In this document: positions 24,335 through 33,236 of the stretch, piece after piece
Numbering within the stretch: the first letter of the stretch is position 1
How the letters are laid out: each line of letters opens with the position of its first letter
Assembly (NCBI GenBank): GCA_022843025.1
Contig: JALHOL010000006.1
Span: 1 to 64,000 of the forward strand
Length of the DNA stretch: 64,000 nucleotides
Direction of reading: 5' to 3'
From: Paracoccaceae bacterium
GTDB lineage: Bacteria; Pseudomonadota; Alphaproteobacteria; Rhodobacterales; Rhodobacteraceae
The notes under the pieces: generated by a model
Told to the model about the DNA's origin: nothing
Seen by the model: only the letters and a program-made list of their open reading frames with translations
Databases searched by the model: none
Position numbers and translations under genes: made by a program

Positions 24335-25119
24335 GACTCTTTTCGCCGCAACTGGATGGGGGCAAAGACTTCGCCTTGCCGCAATTCGATCTGCCCCCGT
24401 TTGGCCAATTCCAGAATGGCGGCAAAATGCGCAGCGGTCGAAGAACGACGACGCATCGGATGGCTGTCCCATCCATCGGGAAGGAACGATGTCAGATCCG
24501 CCCAGGCCCCGGCAAAGCCGATCATGCCGCGCAGCCGATCCAGAGCCTGTTCCATGGTGAAGACATGGTCACGGTCCATGACATAGGGGCGGAATTCATC
24601 CTTGGTGCGGATGCGGGCATAGGCGCGCATCAGATCGATCAAGGTCGCCGAATAGGTGACATGGCGGTGGCGGGTGACATCTTCGGGCAGGCCGCGGGCA
24701 AAAAAATCGCGTCCCAGCTGATCGCGCGCCATCAGACGAGCGGCGGATTCCCGCATGGCCTGAAGGCGTTCCAGCTGAAACGCCAGATGCGCGGCGAGTT
24801 CTTCGGCAGAGGGACCATCTTCACCCGGTTCCGGCGGCAGCAGGAGCCGCGATTTCAGAAAGGCAAGCCAGGCCGCCATCACCAGATAGTCTGCGGCCAG
24901 TTCGATCCGCAGCGCGCGGGCGCGTTCGACAAAGCCCAGATATTGATCCGCCAGTTGCAGGATGGAGATACGGCGCAAATCGACCTTCTGGGTGCGCGAC
25001 AGCATGAGAAGCAGGTCAAGCGGCCCCTCAAACCCATCGACATCGACGATAAGGGACTCTGCCGACAACCGCTCTGCCGGGGTCAGCCTTTCTTCGCCGG
25101 ACCAGTCGTCATCAGCCAT
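24331..25119 (-). CDS. scpA: Segregation and condensation protein A
   Basis: 262 aa kleisin subunit bridging SMC heads. The family signature FEGPLDLLLMLSRTQKVDLR is at about 30-49 and the C-terminal winged-helix segment FAAILELAKRGQIELRQGEV is present. The start MADDDWSGEERL overlaps the last codons of nagZ by eight bases. It is coupled to scpB downstream. The nagZ-scpA-scpB order is standard in Rhodobacterales. Confidence 0.94.
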   Translation of the reverse strand: MADDDWSGEERLTPAERLSAESLIVDVDGFEGPLDLLLMLSRTQKVDLRRISILQLADQYLGFVERARALRIELAADYLVMAAWLAFLKSRLLLPPEPGEDGPSAEELAAHLAFQLERLQAMRESAARLMARDQLGRDFFARGLPEDVTRHRHVTYSATLIDLMRAYARIRTKDEFRPYVMDRDHVFTMEQALDRLRGMIGFAGAWADLTSFLPDGWDSHPMRRRSSTAAHFAAILELAKRGQIELRQGEVFAPIQLRRKES

Positions 25120-26128
25120 GCGCAGGTTCCTGAAGGATCGCCGCAAGGTCGGCTTCCAGCGCTGCAATGTCAACCGGATCGGGCGCGCGACGGGCCGCGA
25201 GTGCGGCTTGGGCGCGCATCAGCGTATCGGCACGCATGGTGCCGGCGGCCGCGGCGACGGCCTGCATTTCGGCCAAATCGCCCTTGCAATGCAGCGCGAT
25301 ATCGCAGCCCGCCGCGAGCGACCGGGCGGCCCGTTCGGCCAGCGTTCCGGCAAGTGCTTGCATATTCAAATCATCGGTCAAGAGCAGGCCATTGAAACCG
25401 ATGCTGTCACGGATCACGCGGATCATGGCGGGCGATTGGGTGGCGGGATTATCCGGGTCATGGGCCGCAAAGACGATATGCGCGGTCATCGCAATGGGCA
25501 GATCGTTCAGCGCGCGGAAAGGGGCGAAATCGGTCGCCTCCAACGTCGCGGCATCTTCGGTCACGGTGGGCAGGTCGTGGTGGGTGTCGGCGGTTGATCT
25601 GCCATGACCGGGCATATGCTTGACGACAGGCAGCACGCCGCCGGCCAGGTGGGCGTCCGCCACGGCGCGGGCGATAACGGCGACTTGTGCCGGGTCACTC
25701 CCATAGCAGCGGTTCCGCAGGAAGGGATGTGTGGCCGCGCTGGCCAGATCGGCGCAGGGGGCGCAGTTGCCATCAATGCCCACGTCGCGCAGTTCATGGG
25801 CGATGATGCGCGACCGCAGCGCCATGCCGCGCGCCGCTTGCGCGCCCGACCGTGCAACCTGATCCAGCGGGGCCAGCCATTCGCGCCAGTGGGGCGCTCG
25901 CAGGCGCTGCACGCGACCACCTTCCTGATCCACCAGAACCGGGGCGTCGCGGCCAACCGCATCACGCAGGGAATGCGTCAACCGCCGCACCTGTGCCGGA
26001 TCTTCAACGTTCCGCGCAAACAGGATGAAACCCAGCGGATCGGCCTCGCGAAAGAAAGCGCGTTCATCATCGCCCAGTACCGGGCCCGCGCAGCCGAAAA
26101 TCGCGGCACCCGAACCTGTCGACGTCAT
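25112..26128 (-). CDS. nagZ: Beta-N-acetylhexosaminidase (GH3, peptidoglycan recycling)
   Basis: 338 aa, cytoplasmic single-domain GH3. NagZ removes GlcNAc from muropeptides during cell-wall recycling. The family loop KHMPGHGRSTADTHHDLP carries the His acid/base and Asp; the nucleophile Asp is in LLLTDDLNMQAL. The start MTSTGSGAAIFG overlaps the stop of the SPOR gene by four bases. A much longer upstream frame lies within that gene and is rejected. Confidence 0.93.
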   Translation of the reverse strand: MTSTGSGAAIFGCAGPVLGDDERAFFREADPLGFILFARNVEDPAQVRRLTHSLRDAVGRDAPVLVDQEGGRVQRLRAPHWREWLAPLDQVARSGAQAARGMALRSRIIAHELRDVGIDGNCAPCADLASAATHPFLRNRCYGSDPAQVAVIARAVADAHLAGGVLPVVKHMPGHGRSTADTHHDLPTVTEDAATLEATDFAPFRALNDLPIAMTAHIVFAAHDPDNPATQSPAMIRVIRDSIGFNGLLLTDDLNMQALAGTLAERAARSLAAGCDIALHCKGDLAEMQAVAAAAGTMRADTLMRAQAALAARRAPDPVDIAALEADLAAILQEPAHG

Positions 26129-27066
26129 CTCTGTTCGACCGGGATGCAGGAGGCGCTTTGTTCCAACAGCGTCGTGCAGAAGCTGCGGGCAGATGCTTCG
26201 TCCGCAAAGCCATGGGCGCGCAGGCGATAGAAGGTGCGTCCGCCACTTTCTGCCGCCTGCACGACAAGGGCTTTGCCTGCCATCGTTGGGCCGAACTGGT
26301 TGGACAACTTTACCCATTCCGACCGCGCCTGCTCCGGCGTGTCGAAGGCACCAAGCTGTACCAGACGGGTACCGCTGGGGATGGAGACGGGGTCAACCTC
26401 TGCCATGGGTGTTGCGGCCACAGTGGTGGTGTCGGTCAGGGTGACCGAAAGCTCGTTGGGTGCGCCTGGCGTTGCGGGGCGTGCGCGGGGCCGCATTGTG
26501 GCACCGGCAACCTGGGGGGCCTCATCCTCGGTGGCATCGGGCAGAGGTTCAGCCAGCGCCTCTGCCAAAGCTTGCGCCACGGCATCGGGATCTGGGCCCA
26601 GGTTTTCAGCTGGGGCTGGTTCTACTGGTGCCGGCAGTGCGGGAGTGGCGAGTGTCGGGGCGACAGGCTCTGCTACGGCGTTTGGATCCACGGGCGACAG
26701 ACCTGCGCTGTCTTCGGGGGTAAGCTCAAGCGGGCGCGGGGCAAGGACCAGACGGTCCGGCGGCGGCGCGGCGGTGCCAAGCGCGGCCACCGTGTTCACG
26801 GCAAGGCCCTGATGATCGGCCACTTCGCCACCCGGATTTTCCGGCGCAATCCGCATCGGGCCAGACATGGCGCGCACCACGGGAACACCGTTCACATCGC
26901 GCACGGCAAGTTTGTAGCCCCACATGCCAAGGCCAAGCACCAAAGCCACGGAACAAACCGCCCCAGCCAGATGGCTGATTTGCGTCAGCCGCCCGGAAGC
27001 CATGTGTTGACCGGACCACCCTGAGGGATGACCCGCATCGAAATCATCGTAATCCACGTCCGCCAT
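26125..27066 (-). CDS. SPOR-domain inner-membrane protein
   Basis: 313 aa. One membrane helix (about 34-53, GAVCSVALVLGLGMWGYKLA) anchors an N-in, periplasm-out protein with a long Pro/Ala-rich linker (about 90-220). The C-terminal SPOR domain (about 233-310) contains RLVQLGAFDTPEQARSEW and TFYRLRAHGFADEASARSFC. SPOR domains bind denuded peptidoglycan at the septum. The order argS-SPOR-nagZ is conserved. The gene is 75 bases downstream of argS and overlaps nagZ by four bases. Confidence 0.9.
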   Translation of the reverse strand: MADVDYDDFDAGHPSGWSGQHMASGRLTQISHLAGAVCSVALVLGLGMWGYKLAVRDVNGVPVVRAMSGPMRIAPENPGGEVADHQGLAVNTVAALGTAAPPPDRLVLAPRPLELTPEDSAGLSPVDPNAVAEPVAPTLATPALPAPVEPAPAENLGPDPDAVAQALAEALAEPLPDATEDEAPQVAGATMRPRARPATPGAPNELSVTLTDTTTVAATPMAEVDPVSIPSGTRLVQLGAFDTPEQARSEWVKLSNQFGPTMAGKALVVQAAESGGRTFYRLRAHGFADEASARSFCTTLLEQSASCIPVEQR

Positions 27067-27141
27067 GCCATGCCTCTTGCGCGATGCGATACGTGCCGCA
27101 TCCGCTTTGTTCGCCTGCTCGACCGGACGGGACGCTGTTGA

Positions 27142-28887
27142 TCAGCGCATTTCCTCGACCGGAGTAACACCCAAGATACCAAGACCAGAGCAAATGACAA
27201 CGGAAACGCTGCGCGCGAGGGCAATTTTCGCCTGAGACGTGGCCGGATCGCCGTCTTGGATGAAGCGAAGGCTGCTGTCATCATTGCCGCGGTTCCACAG
27301 GCCGTGGAAATCGGAGGCAAGTTCATAAAGGTAAAAGGCCACGCGATGCGGTTCATTGTTCCGCGAGGCGATTTCCACCAGACGTGGCCATTCGGCGATC
27401 TTGCGCGCCATCGCCAATTCGGCCTCATGCGTCAGGATCGACAGATCGGCAGACAAAAGGGCGGCATCTGAAACATCCAACCCGGCATCGCGCGCCTTGC
27501 GCAGAACCGAATTGATCCGCGCATTGGCGTATTGCACGTAAAAGACCGGGTTGTCCTTGGACTGTTCCAGCACCTTGTCGAAATCGAAATCCAGCGCGGC
27601 ATCGTTCTTGCGCGTGAGCATGACAAAACGGGTGACATCGGCCCCCGCCTGTTCCACCACATCGCGCAGTGTGACGAAGGTGCCTGCCCGTTTTGACATC
27701 TTGAACGGTTCGCCGTTCTTGTAGAGCTTCACCAGTTGGATCAGCTTGATATCCAGCGGCACCCGGCCGTTCGACAGGGCCGACACCGCCGCCTTCATGC
27801 GTTTGACATAGCCGCCGTGATCGGCGCCGAAAATGTCGATCAGCGCATCAAACCCGCGCCGCACCTTGTTGTAGTGATAAGCGATGTCGGGGGCGAAATA
27901 GGTCCAGCTGCCATCGGATTTTTTCACCGGGCGGTCAACATCATCGCCATGGGCAGTGGAGCGGAACAGAGTCTGGACGCGGGGTTCCCAATCATCGGGC
28001 TCCTTGCCCTTTGGGGGTTCCAGCGTGCCCTCGTAAATCAGGCCCATGCTGCGCAGGGTATCAATCGCGGCCTCGATCTCGCCCGTGCCGTAGAGCGCCT
28101 TTTCCGATGAATACACGTCCATCTCAACGCCCAAGACTTTGAGATCGTTACGTATCTCTGCCATCATCAGGTCAGCTGCGAAATCCCGGACGTCGTTGAG
28201 CCAGACGGCTTCCGGCTGATCCAGCAGGGTGGTGCCGTATTTCGCCTTTAGCGCCTCGCCCACCGGAATGAGGTAATCGCCAGGATAGAGCCCTTCGCGG
28301 ATTTCGGGTTCAAGCCCGTTTGCCTCGCGGTAGCGTTCATAGGCCGACCGCGCCAGAACATCGACCTGCGCGCCGCCGTCGTTAATGTAATATTCACGCG
28401 TCACGTCCCAGCCGGTAAAGGCCAGCAGCCGCGCCAGCGCATCGCCAAAGACCGCGCCGCGCACATGGCCCACATGCATGGGGCCGGTCGGGTTGGCCGA
28501 GACGAACTCGACATTCACCCGCAGCCCCTGCCCCAGTTTGGAGCGGCCATAATCGACGCCTTGCGTCAGCGCCGCGCGCAACAGGGTATGCCAGACCGCC
28601 GGATCAAGGCGAAAGTTCAGAAATCCCGGACCGGCCACGTCCGCCCCGGCAATGCGCGGGTCCTGCATCAGGCGCGACGCCAGTGCCTCGGCAATCACTC
28701 GCGGTTGCAGGCCAGATGGTTTGGCCAGCACCATGGCGGCATTGGTGGCCATGTCGCCATGGGCGGCGTCGCGCGGCGGTTCCACCGCAACAGCGGCAAA
28801 ATCGAGACCGGCGGGAAGCGTGCCCTGCGCGGCCAGATCGGTGAGCGCCGCGATGACAAGCTCCCGGATATCCGAGAAGAGGTTCAT
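27142..28887 (-). CDS. argS: Arginyl-tRNA synthetase
   Basis: 581 aa, class I synthetase. The HIGH equivalent is [13 protein letters not shown] (near 130) and the KMSKS equivalent is [11 protein letters not shown] (near 390). The N-terminal Add1 domain (about 1-110) and the C-terminal anticodon-binding DALR domain are both present. The start [11 protein letters not shown] is the family start; eleven further codons upstream are in frame. It probably heads the argS-SPOR-nagZ-scpA-scpB run. Confidence 0.95.
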   Translation of the reverse strand: MNLFSDIRELVIAALTDLAAQGTLPAGLDFAAVAVEPPRDAAHGDMATNAAMVLAKPSGLQPRVIAEALASRLMQDPRIAGADVAGPGFLNFRLDPAVWHTLLRAALTQGVDYGRSKLGQGLRVNVEFVSANPTGPMHVGHVRGAVFGDALARLLAFTGWDVTREYYINDGGAQVDVLARSAYERYREANGLEPEIREGLYPGDYLIPVGEALKAKYGTTLLDQPEAVWLNDVRDFAADLMMAEIRNDLKVLGVEMDVYSSEKALYGTGEIEAAIDTLRSMGLIYEGTLEPPKGKEPDDWEPRVQTLFRSTAHGDDVDRPVKKSDGSWTYFAPDIAYHYNKVRRGFDALIDIFGADHGGYVKRMKAAVSALSNGRVPLDIKLIQLVKLYKNGEPFKMSKRAGTFVTLRDVVEQAGADVTRFVMLTRKNDAALDFDFDKVLEQSKDNPVFYVQYANARINSVLRKARDAGLDVSDAALLSADLSILTHEAELAMARKIAEWPRLVEIASRNNEPHRVAFYLYELASDFHGLWNRGNDDSSLRFIQDGDPATSQAKIALARSVSVVICSGLGILGVTPVEEMR

Positions 28888-28969
28888 TTGATCACATTCC
28901 TGTCTGCTTGCCTGTGGCAATGCCAGAGGCTTTCTGACAGGTCAAGGATCGCCCTTCAGGGATACGCTT

Positions 28970-29350
28970 TCAGGCAGGCGGTTCCTGCGGTGGGTTGTCG
29001 GGCAGAGGCGCCCCTGCGCCGGTCGTACGGTGGCGGAGGTGGTGCGCCTCGCGCGCGCCGAAATGGGTTGCGATGACCGCCCCCAATAGCCACCACAGTT
29101 CCGCCGGAGCAGCCTTGAGCGCGGCCATGCGCTGCGCGAACCCTGCCGGATCAATCATCGCAAAGACGAACATCGCGATAGCCCCAAAGGCCAGCGCCGG
29201 TCGCGGAAGGCGGTTGGCGGCATCTATAAGCCGGTCATAGCGCCCGCCGGCCGCAAGGGTGGTTCCTGGTGATTGCAGGATTCCCGAAAGAACAGATCGG
29301 AGTTCGGGGGAGGAGATGGCGCTGTCCAGCGCCTTGCCAATCAGACCCAT
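28970..29350 (-). CDS. Holin of the three-helix family (GTA-type lysis holin)
   Basis: 126 aa with two or three hydrophobic helices (about 50-70 and 83-100). The N-terminus MGLIGKALDSAIS and the repeated GGRYDRLIDAANRLPRPALAF region match the 3TM holin family (PF11351), whose Rhodobacter capsulatus member forms the holin of gene-transfer-agent release. It overlaps the endolysin gene by ten bases and reads in the same direction. The tail is Pro-rich. The holin looks intact, unlike its partner. Confidence 0.75.
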   Translation of the reverse strand: MGLIGKALDSAISSPELRSVLSGILQSPGTTLAAGGRYDRLIDAANRLPRPALAFGAIAMFVFAMIDPAGFAQRMAALKAAPAELWWLLGAVIATHFGAREAHHLRHRTTGAGAPLPDNPPQEPPA

Positions 29351-29805
29351 AGCGAAAGCCTTTTGCGATGATCTTCAAGGGAAAGGTGTTTTTCGGCGGG
29401 AAGGAAGGCCTCTGCTTCCATGATGCGAATGCCCTTTGTGCCGTTGGGGCCTGCCACGAAACAGCGTCTTTCCTTGGCGATGTAAGCAAAGTCATAGGCC
29501 CTGTCGCGGCGATCGCGGGCGCAGGCATAAAGCAGAAGCACCCCCAGACGTTCCACGGCGCGGCGGGCCGCCCGCAGGGTAGCCGGGCAGATGGCACCGG
29601 ATCGCGGACACTCTTCGCCCTTTTCGTTCAGCACACGTTGCAGGGCAATGATCGCGTGGCGACCGGCCAGAAGGTAGTGATCAAAGACGAAGGGTTGCAG
29701 CAATTCCGGCAAGGCCTGAATGCCCGGAGCCCGAAACTGGCGGTCGAGCAGGGCTTCGGCCCCTTCACCCGCGGTGTCGCGGGCAATTTCTTCGACGGTC
29801 TTCAT
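29341..29805 (-). CDS. GH108-type endolysin lacking its catalytic segment
   Basis: 154 aa, versus about 200 in related proteins. The N-terminus MKTVEEIARD matches GTA-type endolysins, but the next stretch, normally containing the catalytic Glu in an EGG motif and about 55 further residues, is missing: the frame goes from EIARDTAGEG straight to ALLDRQFRAPGIQALPELLQ. The peptidoglycan-binding region (LQPFVFDHYLLAGRHAIIAL) and the C-terminal block ending LSLEDHRKRLSLWV remain. AGGAGG four bases before the ATG fixes the start. The frame is open, so it may be a non-lytic binding protein or an eroding gene. Confidence 0.7.
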   Translation of the reverse strand: MKTVEEIARDTAGEGAEALLDRQFRAPGIQALPELLQPFVFDHYLLAGRHAIIALQRVLNEKGEECPRSGAICPATLRAARRAVERLGVLLLYACARDRRDRAYDFAYIAKERRCFVAGPNGTKGIRIMEAEAFLPAEKHLSLEDHRKRLSLWV

Positions 29806-29879
29806 GCGGCCTCCTTGCGCTGTCATACAGGCAGGAGGCTGGGCGTCAGCGGTTAACGCGGTGCTGAACCGCCGTGCGG

Positions 29880-30341
29880 TCAGCTGTCCGAGCCATCGGG
29901 ATCGACGTAGACCCCTTGTTCCTTCAGCGCGTCGACCACTTCGGACGGCATGTAGGTTTCATCATGCTTGGCAAGGATTTCCGTGGCTTGGAACGTGCCA
30001 TCCACCATGCGACCCGTGCCTACCATCCCCTGCCCTTCGGCAAACAGGTCTGGCAAGATGCCCGTATATGCGACGGGAACGGATTGATTCATGTCCGTCA
30101 CGCGGAAGGTGACGGTTTCACCTTGCCCCCGGGTGATCGACCCTTCCTCGACCAGACCGCCGATGCGGAACACCTCATCATTCTCTGGCGGCGCCTCGAC
30201 CACTTGGGTGGGGGACCGGAAGAAGTTGATGCCGTCGCGCATGGCATAGCCGACCAGCGCCGTCGACAGGGCCAAGGCCACCACCGCAAGGGCGATGATC
30301 TGGATACGGCGTTGTTTTTTCAGCCCTTTCAGACCAGCCAT
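29880..30341 (-). CDS. ccmE: Cytochrome c maturation haem chaperone CcmE
   Basis: 153 aa. One N-terminal membrane anchor (about 14-31) is followed by a periplasmic OB-fold. The covalent haem ligand is His126 in AKHDETYMP, with Tyr130 as axial ligand. CcmE passes haem from CcmC to the CcmFH ligase. Here the gene is not next to ccmABCD; its neighbours are argC upstream (nine bases away, same strand) and the endolysin/holin pair downstream. Confidence 0.94.
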   Translation of the reverse strand: MAGLKGLKKQRRIQIIALAVVALALSTALVGYAMRDGINFFRSPTQVVEAPPENDEVFRIGGLVEEGSITRGQGETVTFRVTDMNQSVPVAYTGILPDLFAEGQGMVGTGRMVDGTFQATEILAKHDETYMPSEVVDALKEQGVYVDPDGSDS

Positions 30342-30350
30342 GATCCCTCC

Positions 30351-31379
30351 TTACGGGAAGACAGGGGCGAGCAGCAGCCCTTGGGTTTCGGGCAGGCCCA
30401 GCATCAGGTTCGCATTCTGGATGGCCTGGCCGGAAGAGCCCTTGGTCAGGTTGTCCAACACGGCGATCACGATGGTGTTGCCGGGAACCCGGTCACCGAT
30501 CACGCCGATATGGCAGTAGTTGGACCCTGCGATATCGCGTGTCGAGGGGAGCGCGCCAAAAGGTAGCACCTTGAGGAAAGGCTCGGTTTCGTAGGCGGTT
30601 GCGAGGGTTTCGTGAACCTGTTTCGCATCGCCCTTCACGTAGACCGTGGCGAGGATGCCGCGATTCATGGGCAACAGGTGAGGCGTGAAGCGGATATGCA
30701 CGGGGCGGCCAGCGATCAGGCTGAATTCCTGATCGAACTCGCCAAGGTGCCGGTGTTTGCCGCCTGCGGAATAGCTGTAGGTTCCGCCGGACAATTCGGC
30801 GTGAAGGAGGTTTTCCTTCAAGCTGCGCCCTGCCCCGCTGACCCCTGCTTTCAGGTCGATCAGGATATCGTCAAGATCAATGCAACCCTTTGAAATCAGG
30901 GGGCGAAGGGCATACTGCCCGGTGGCCGCATTGCAGCCCGTTCCGGCGACCAAACGAGCCTTTGTGATGGCGTCGCGGTAGAATTCTGTCAGGCCATAGA
31001 CGGCCTCTTTCTGCAGGTCGATAGCGGTGTGGGGTTGGCCGTACCATTTTTCGTATTCCGCCGGATCGCGCAGGCGGAAATCGGCGGAAAGGTCCACGAT
31101 CTTGAGTGTTTTTGGCAGGGCCGACACCACCTGTTGTGTGGTGGCATGGGGCAACGCGCAGAAACACAGGTCGATCTGGGAAAAGTCGATCTCGTCGATC
31201 TTGACCAGCCTTGGCAGGTCCAGATGGCGCAGGAAGGGGAACACGTCGGCCATGGCCATGCCAGCCTTGCGATCAGCCGAAAGCGCCGCGATTTCAAGCC
31301 CTTGATGGGTGGCAAGTAGGCGGACAAGCTCGGCCCCCGTATAGCCCGACGCACCCAGAATGGCGACTTTCTTGGCCAT
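30351..31379 (-). CDS. argC: N-acetyl-gamma-glutamyl-phosphate reductase
   Basis: 342 aa. It reduces N-acetylglutamyl phosphate in arginine biosynthesis. The NADP-binding [16 protein letters not shown] (7-22) and the catalytic Cys149 in [11 protein letters not shown] are present; the latter differs from the common PGCYPT form but keeps the Cys and is, from memory, the usual version in Rhodobacteraceae. [13 protein letters not shown] holds the conserved His. The start [12 protein letters not shown] is behind CAGGGGG. A frame opening at a GTG 120 bases upstream is in phase and carries the duplicated Cys-rich leader. Confidence 0.94.
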   Translation of the reverse strand: MAKKVAILGASGYTGAELVRLLATHQGLEIAALSADRKAGMAMADVFPFLRHLDLPRLVKIDEIDFSQIDLCFCALPHATTQQVVSALPKTLKIVDLSADFRLRDPAEYEKWYGQPHTAIDLQKEAVYGLTEFYRDAITKARLVAGTGCNAATGQYALRPLISKGCIDLDDILIDLKAGVSGAGRSLKENLLHAELSGGTYSYSAGGKHRHLGEFDQEFSLIAGRPVHIRFTPHLLPMNRGILATVYVKGDAKQVHETLATAYETEPFLKVLPFGALPSTRDIAGSNYCHIGVIGDRVPGNTIVIAVLDNLTKGSSGQAIQNANLMLGLPETQGLLLAPVFP

Positions 31380-31384
31380 GATGA

Positions 31385-31424
31385 CCCCCTGTTTCCGATG
31401 CCGGAGTGATGCGGCAGGCCGGGG
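31385..31424 (-). promoter_or_regulatory. Possible hairpin over the argC ribosome site
   Basis: On the minus strand CCCCGGCCTG (31424-31415) can pair partly with ACAGGGGG (31392-31385), the ribosome-binding run before the argC ATG. The pairing is CCTG/CAGG plus CCC/GGG with a two-base bulge. The arrangement parallels that before the PLP decarboxylase at 11444-11481, though weaker. Confidence 0.3.
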
Positions 31425-31451
31425 CGAAGGGCAAGGGTTTTTTGCCTGATC

Positions 31452-31505
31452 GGCCGTGCAGCGCGCGGTGCAGATGGCTGTGCAGACGGGCGTATGCACG
31501 CAGCG
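31452..31505 (-). repeat. Copy 2 of duplicated 54-nt Cys-rich leader block (argC leader)
   Basis: This matches the plus-strand block at 11336-11389 in 49 of 54 positions. It starts CGCTGC, then GTG at 31499 opens the frame [18 protein letters not shown], which stays in phase with argC and reaches the argC ATG after 40 codons without a stop. TGCA steps are spaced 14, 12 and 12 bases as in copy 1. Whether it is translated as a separate leader, as an N-terminal extension, or acts as a nucleic-acid element is open. Confidence 0.7.
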
Positions 31506-31567
31506 AACGCGGGTGGAGAAGGTTGTTAACGGTTTATTGTGGTTTCGGCGCTGGCGGAGCGCCCATG

Positions 31568-31822
31568 CTAAAGGCCAAGCACCCTCCCCAGCGTGTCATT
31601 GATGCGCCCCTGCCACCCCGGCCCGGTGGCGCGGAAGGCGGCGATGATGTCGGGGTCGAGACGGAGGGTGGTGGAGACCTTTGTCACATCGGCCTTTGGG
31701 CGGCCACGAGTGACCTTTGCCCGGTCAAATCGGGCGGCCTATTCGGGGGTGGAGAGGTCGGGTATATCGTCATCCGGAATGGTGTCGGAGGGCTGGGCCG
31801 TAGCGGGCGATTTCGCGGACAT
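31568..31822 (-). pseudogene. brnA: brnA antitoxin relic with premature stop
   Basis: The 85-codon frame reads MSAKSPATAQPSDTIPDDDI, then PDLSTPE, then TAG at codon 28 (31741-31739), then AARFDRAKVTRGRPKADVTK and TTLRLDPDIIAAFRATGPGW up to the stop at 31570. This is a BrnA antitoxin (PF14384) whose expected Tyr codon (TAC/TAT) has become TAG. The C-terminal ribbon-helix-helix part is otherwise perfect in sequence and phase. The brnT toxin gene, normally just upstream, is absent; in its place is the low-GC pentapeptide gene on the other strand. Confidence 0.8.
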
Positions 31823-31877
31823 TGGCTTTTCTGATGCTGATGATGACAATACTAGGATAGAGGTGGTTACACAGAAA

Positions 31878-33230
31878 ATGTCAGCCTTGCACCATTGCGG
31901 TTACCACATACAACTTTATGATCAAGATGGTGGTGTTTGCTTGGCAATGGGTGACAAATTGAAGCCAGACTTTTTTGATTGGATAGGAGCGCATCGGATC
32001 CGGGATTTCAACTTTGATCGGGCTCGTCCACTTGGTAGCTTCCTGGGTTTCGTACTACTATTATTTTCCATTATCACCATTCTCTCTGCAATCGTCCAGT
32101 TAATAGCTTTGCTAAATCCATTTGTGACTCACACTTCTTTTACTGGCACTTCGCCGAGCTTTTCATCTGCGGCCCTAATTGCAGCGATACTCAGTGCACC
32201 ACTGATAATATGGCGAACCATTCTTTTTCAACGTCAAGTAAAGTATCAAAAAGAAGGTATGATGACAGATCGACTTGCTAAAGCAGTAGATCAGCTTGCA
32301 AGTGAGAAGACGGTAAAGAAACGCATTCTGGACTCAAAGGGTAAGGAACTTATTGACATTCTTCCGTCTGGAAAACGGCGTCCACTAAGTGAAGAAGTAA
32401 CCGAGCCAAACCTTGAGGTTCGACTCGGTGGAATTTTGTCACTTGAAAGAATATTGATTGACACGATGAATTACGATGATGGTCGCGACTATTTTACCGT
32501 TGTTAGTATCCTCACGGCCTATCTGAAGCAAAATGCACCTGCTCGAAATCTTATTGCAAGCAAAGATCTTTCAGAGAGAAAGCTAAGGCGTTCAGACCTT
32601 CAGATGATTATTGATGTATTGAAGAGACGAAGTAACGATCAGATCCGATTTGAATTTGAAAGAAAGTTCTCGATCGACTTAAGCTATTGTGATCTCTCGT
32701 TTCTCGATCTTTCTGGAATATCTTTGGTTGGCGCGCGGCTTCATCGTTCAAGACTGGAGGCCGCACTAGTTGATGATGCAGATTTACGGGGCGCGCAAGT
32801 GGTCGGCTCGTTGCTTAACTTTTGTTCGTTCCGAAACAGCAATCTCACTGGTGTGAGATTTGATGGCTGTGAGATATCACTACCTGTGTCAAGAGCGGGT
32901 GGCTTTTCACTTCAGTTTGCCGGAGCAAATCTAGATGGTGCGTCGTTTGCAGGTGCGAAAATTCCAGCAGTGCAGTACCTCAGTGATTCCAGAACGAACC
33001 GAACATTTGGCACATCTGATACTGAACTATCATTCGAACTTGATTATAACCGCAGTGAAGCGATGAGGCTTAAGCGTGAAAGAGATTTCGACGAAGAAAC
33101 AAGTATCTTTTCTCGGTCACAATTAGACGTTTTCCGGTATTGGCAGGACTATAGCGCCACCGATCTAGCCACCGGTTGGAATTACAAGAAGCTCAAGGAC
33201 GATCTTGGCTTGACTCAGTGGCCATACTAA
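31878..33230 (+). CDS. Membrane-anchored pentapeptide-repeat protein in an AT-rich insert
   Basis: 450 aa. Two hydrophobic helices (about 55-77 and 95-112) are followed by a conserved cytoplasmic block (TDRLAKAVDQLASEK, then NLEVRLGGILSLERIL and YFTVVSILTAYLKQNAP). Pentapeptide repeats of the A-x-L/F-x-x type then follow (about 275-375, e.g. LSFLDLSGISLVGARLHRS). The DNA is visibly AT-rich with codons such as ATA, AGA and TTA that are rare in neighbours, so it was acquired laterally. Start is uncertain: ATG 31878 or GTG 31863 (AGGA five bases upstream). Function is unknown; proteins of this build are widespread in accessory regions. Confidence 0.8.
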   Translation: MSALHHCGYHIQLYDQDGGVCLAMGDKLKPDFFDWIGAHRIRDFNFDRARPLGSFLGFVLLLFSIITILSAIVQLIALLNPFVTHTSFTGTSPSFSSAALIAAILSAPLIIWRTILFQRQVKYQKEGMMTDRLAKAVDQLASEKTVKKRILDSKGKELIDILPSGKRRPLSEEVTEPNLEVRLGGILSLERILIDTMNYDDGRDYFTVVSILTAYLKQNAPARNLIASKDLSERKLRRSDLQMIIDVLKRRSNDQIRFEFERKFSIDLSYCDLSFLDLSGISLVGARLHRSRLEAALVDDADLRGAQVVGSLLNFCSFRNSNLTGVRFDGCEISLPVSRAGGFSLQFAGANLDGASFAGAKIPAVQYLSDSRTNRTFGTSDTELSFELDYNRSEAMRLKRERDFDEETSIFSRSQLDVFRYWQDYSATDLATGWNYKKLKDDLGLTQWPY

Positions 33231-33236
33231 AAGAAA

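Noticed and set aside
30922-30955. argC active-site motif GTGCNAATG instead of PGCYPT, as a sign of a broken enzyme
   Set aside because: The catalytic Cys149 and the His region are intact, and from memory this variant is usual in Rhodobacteraceae.
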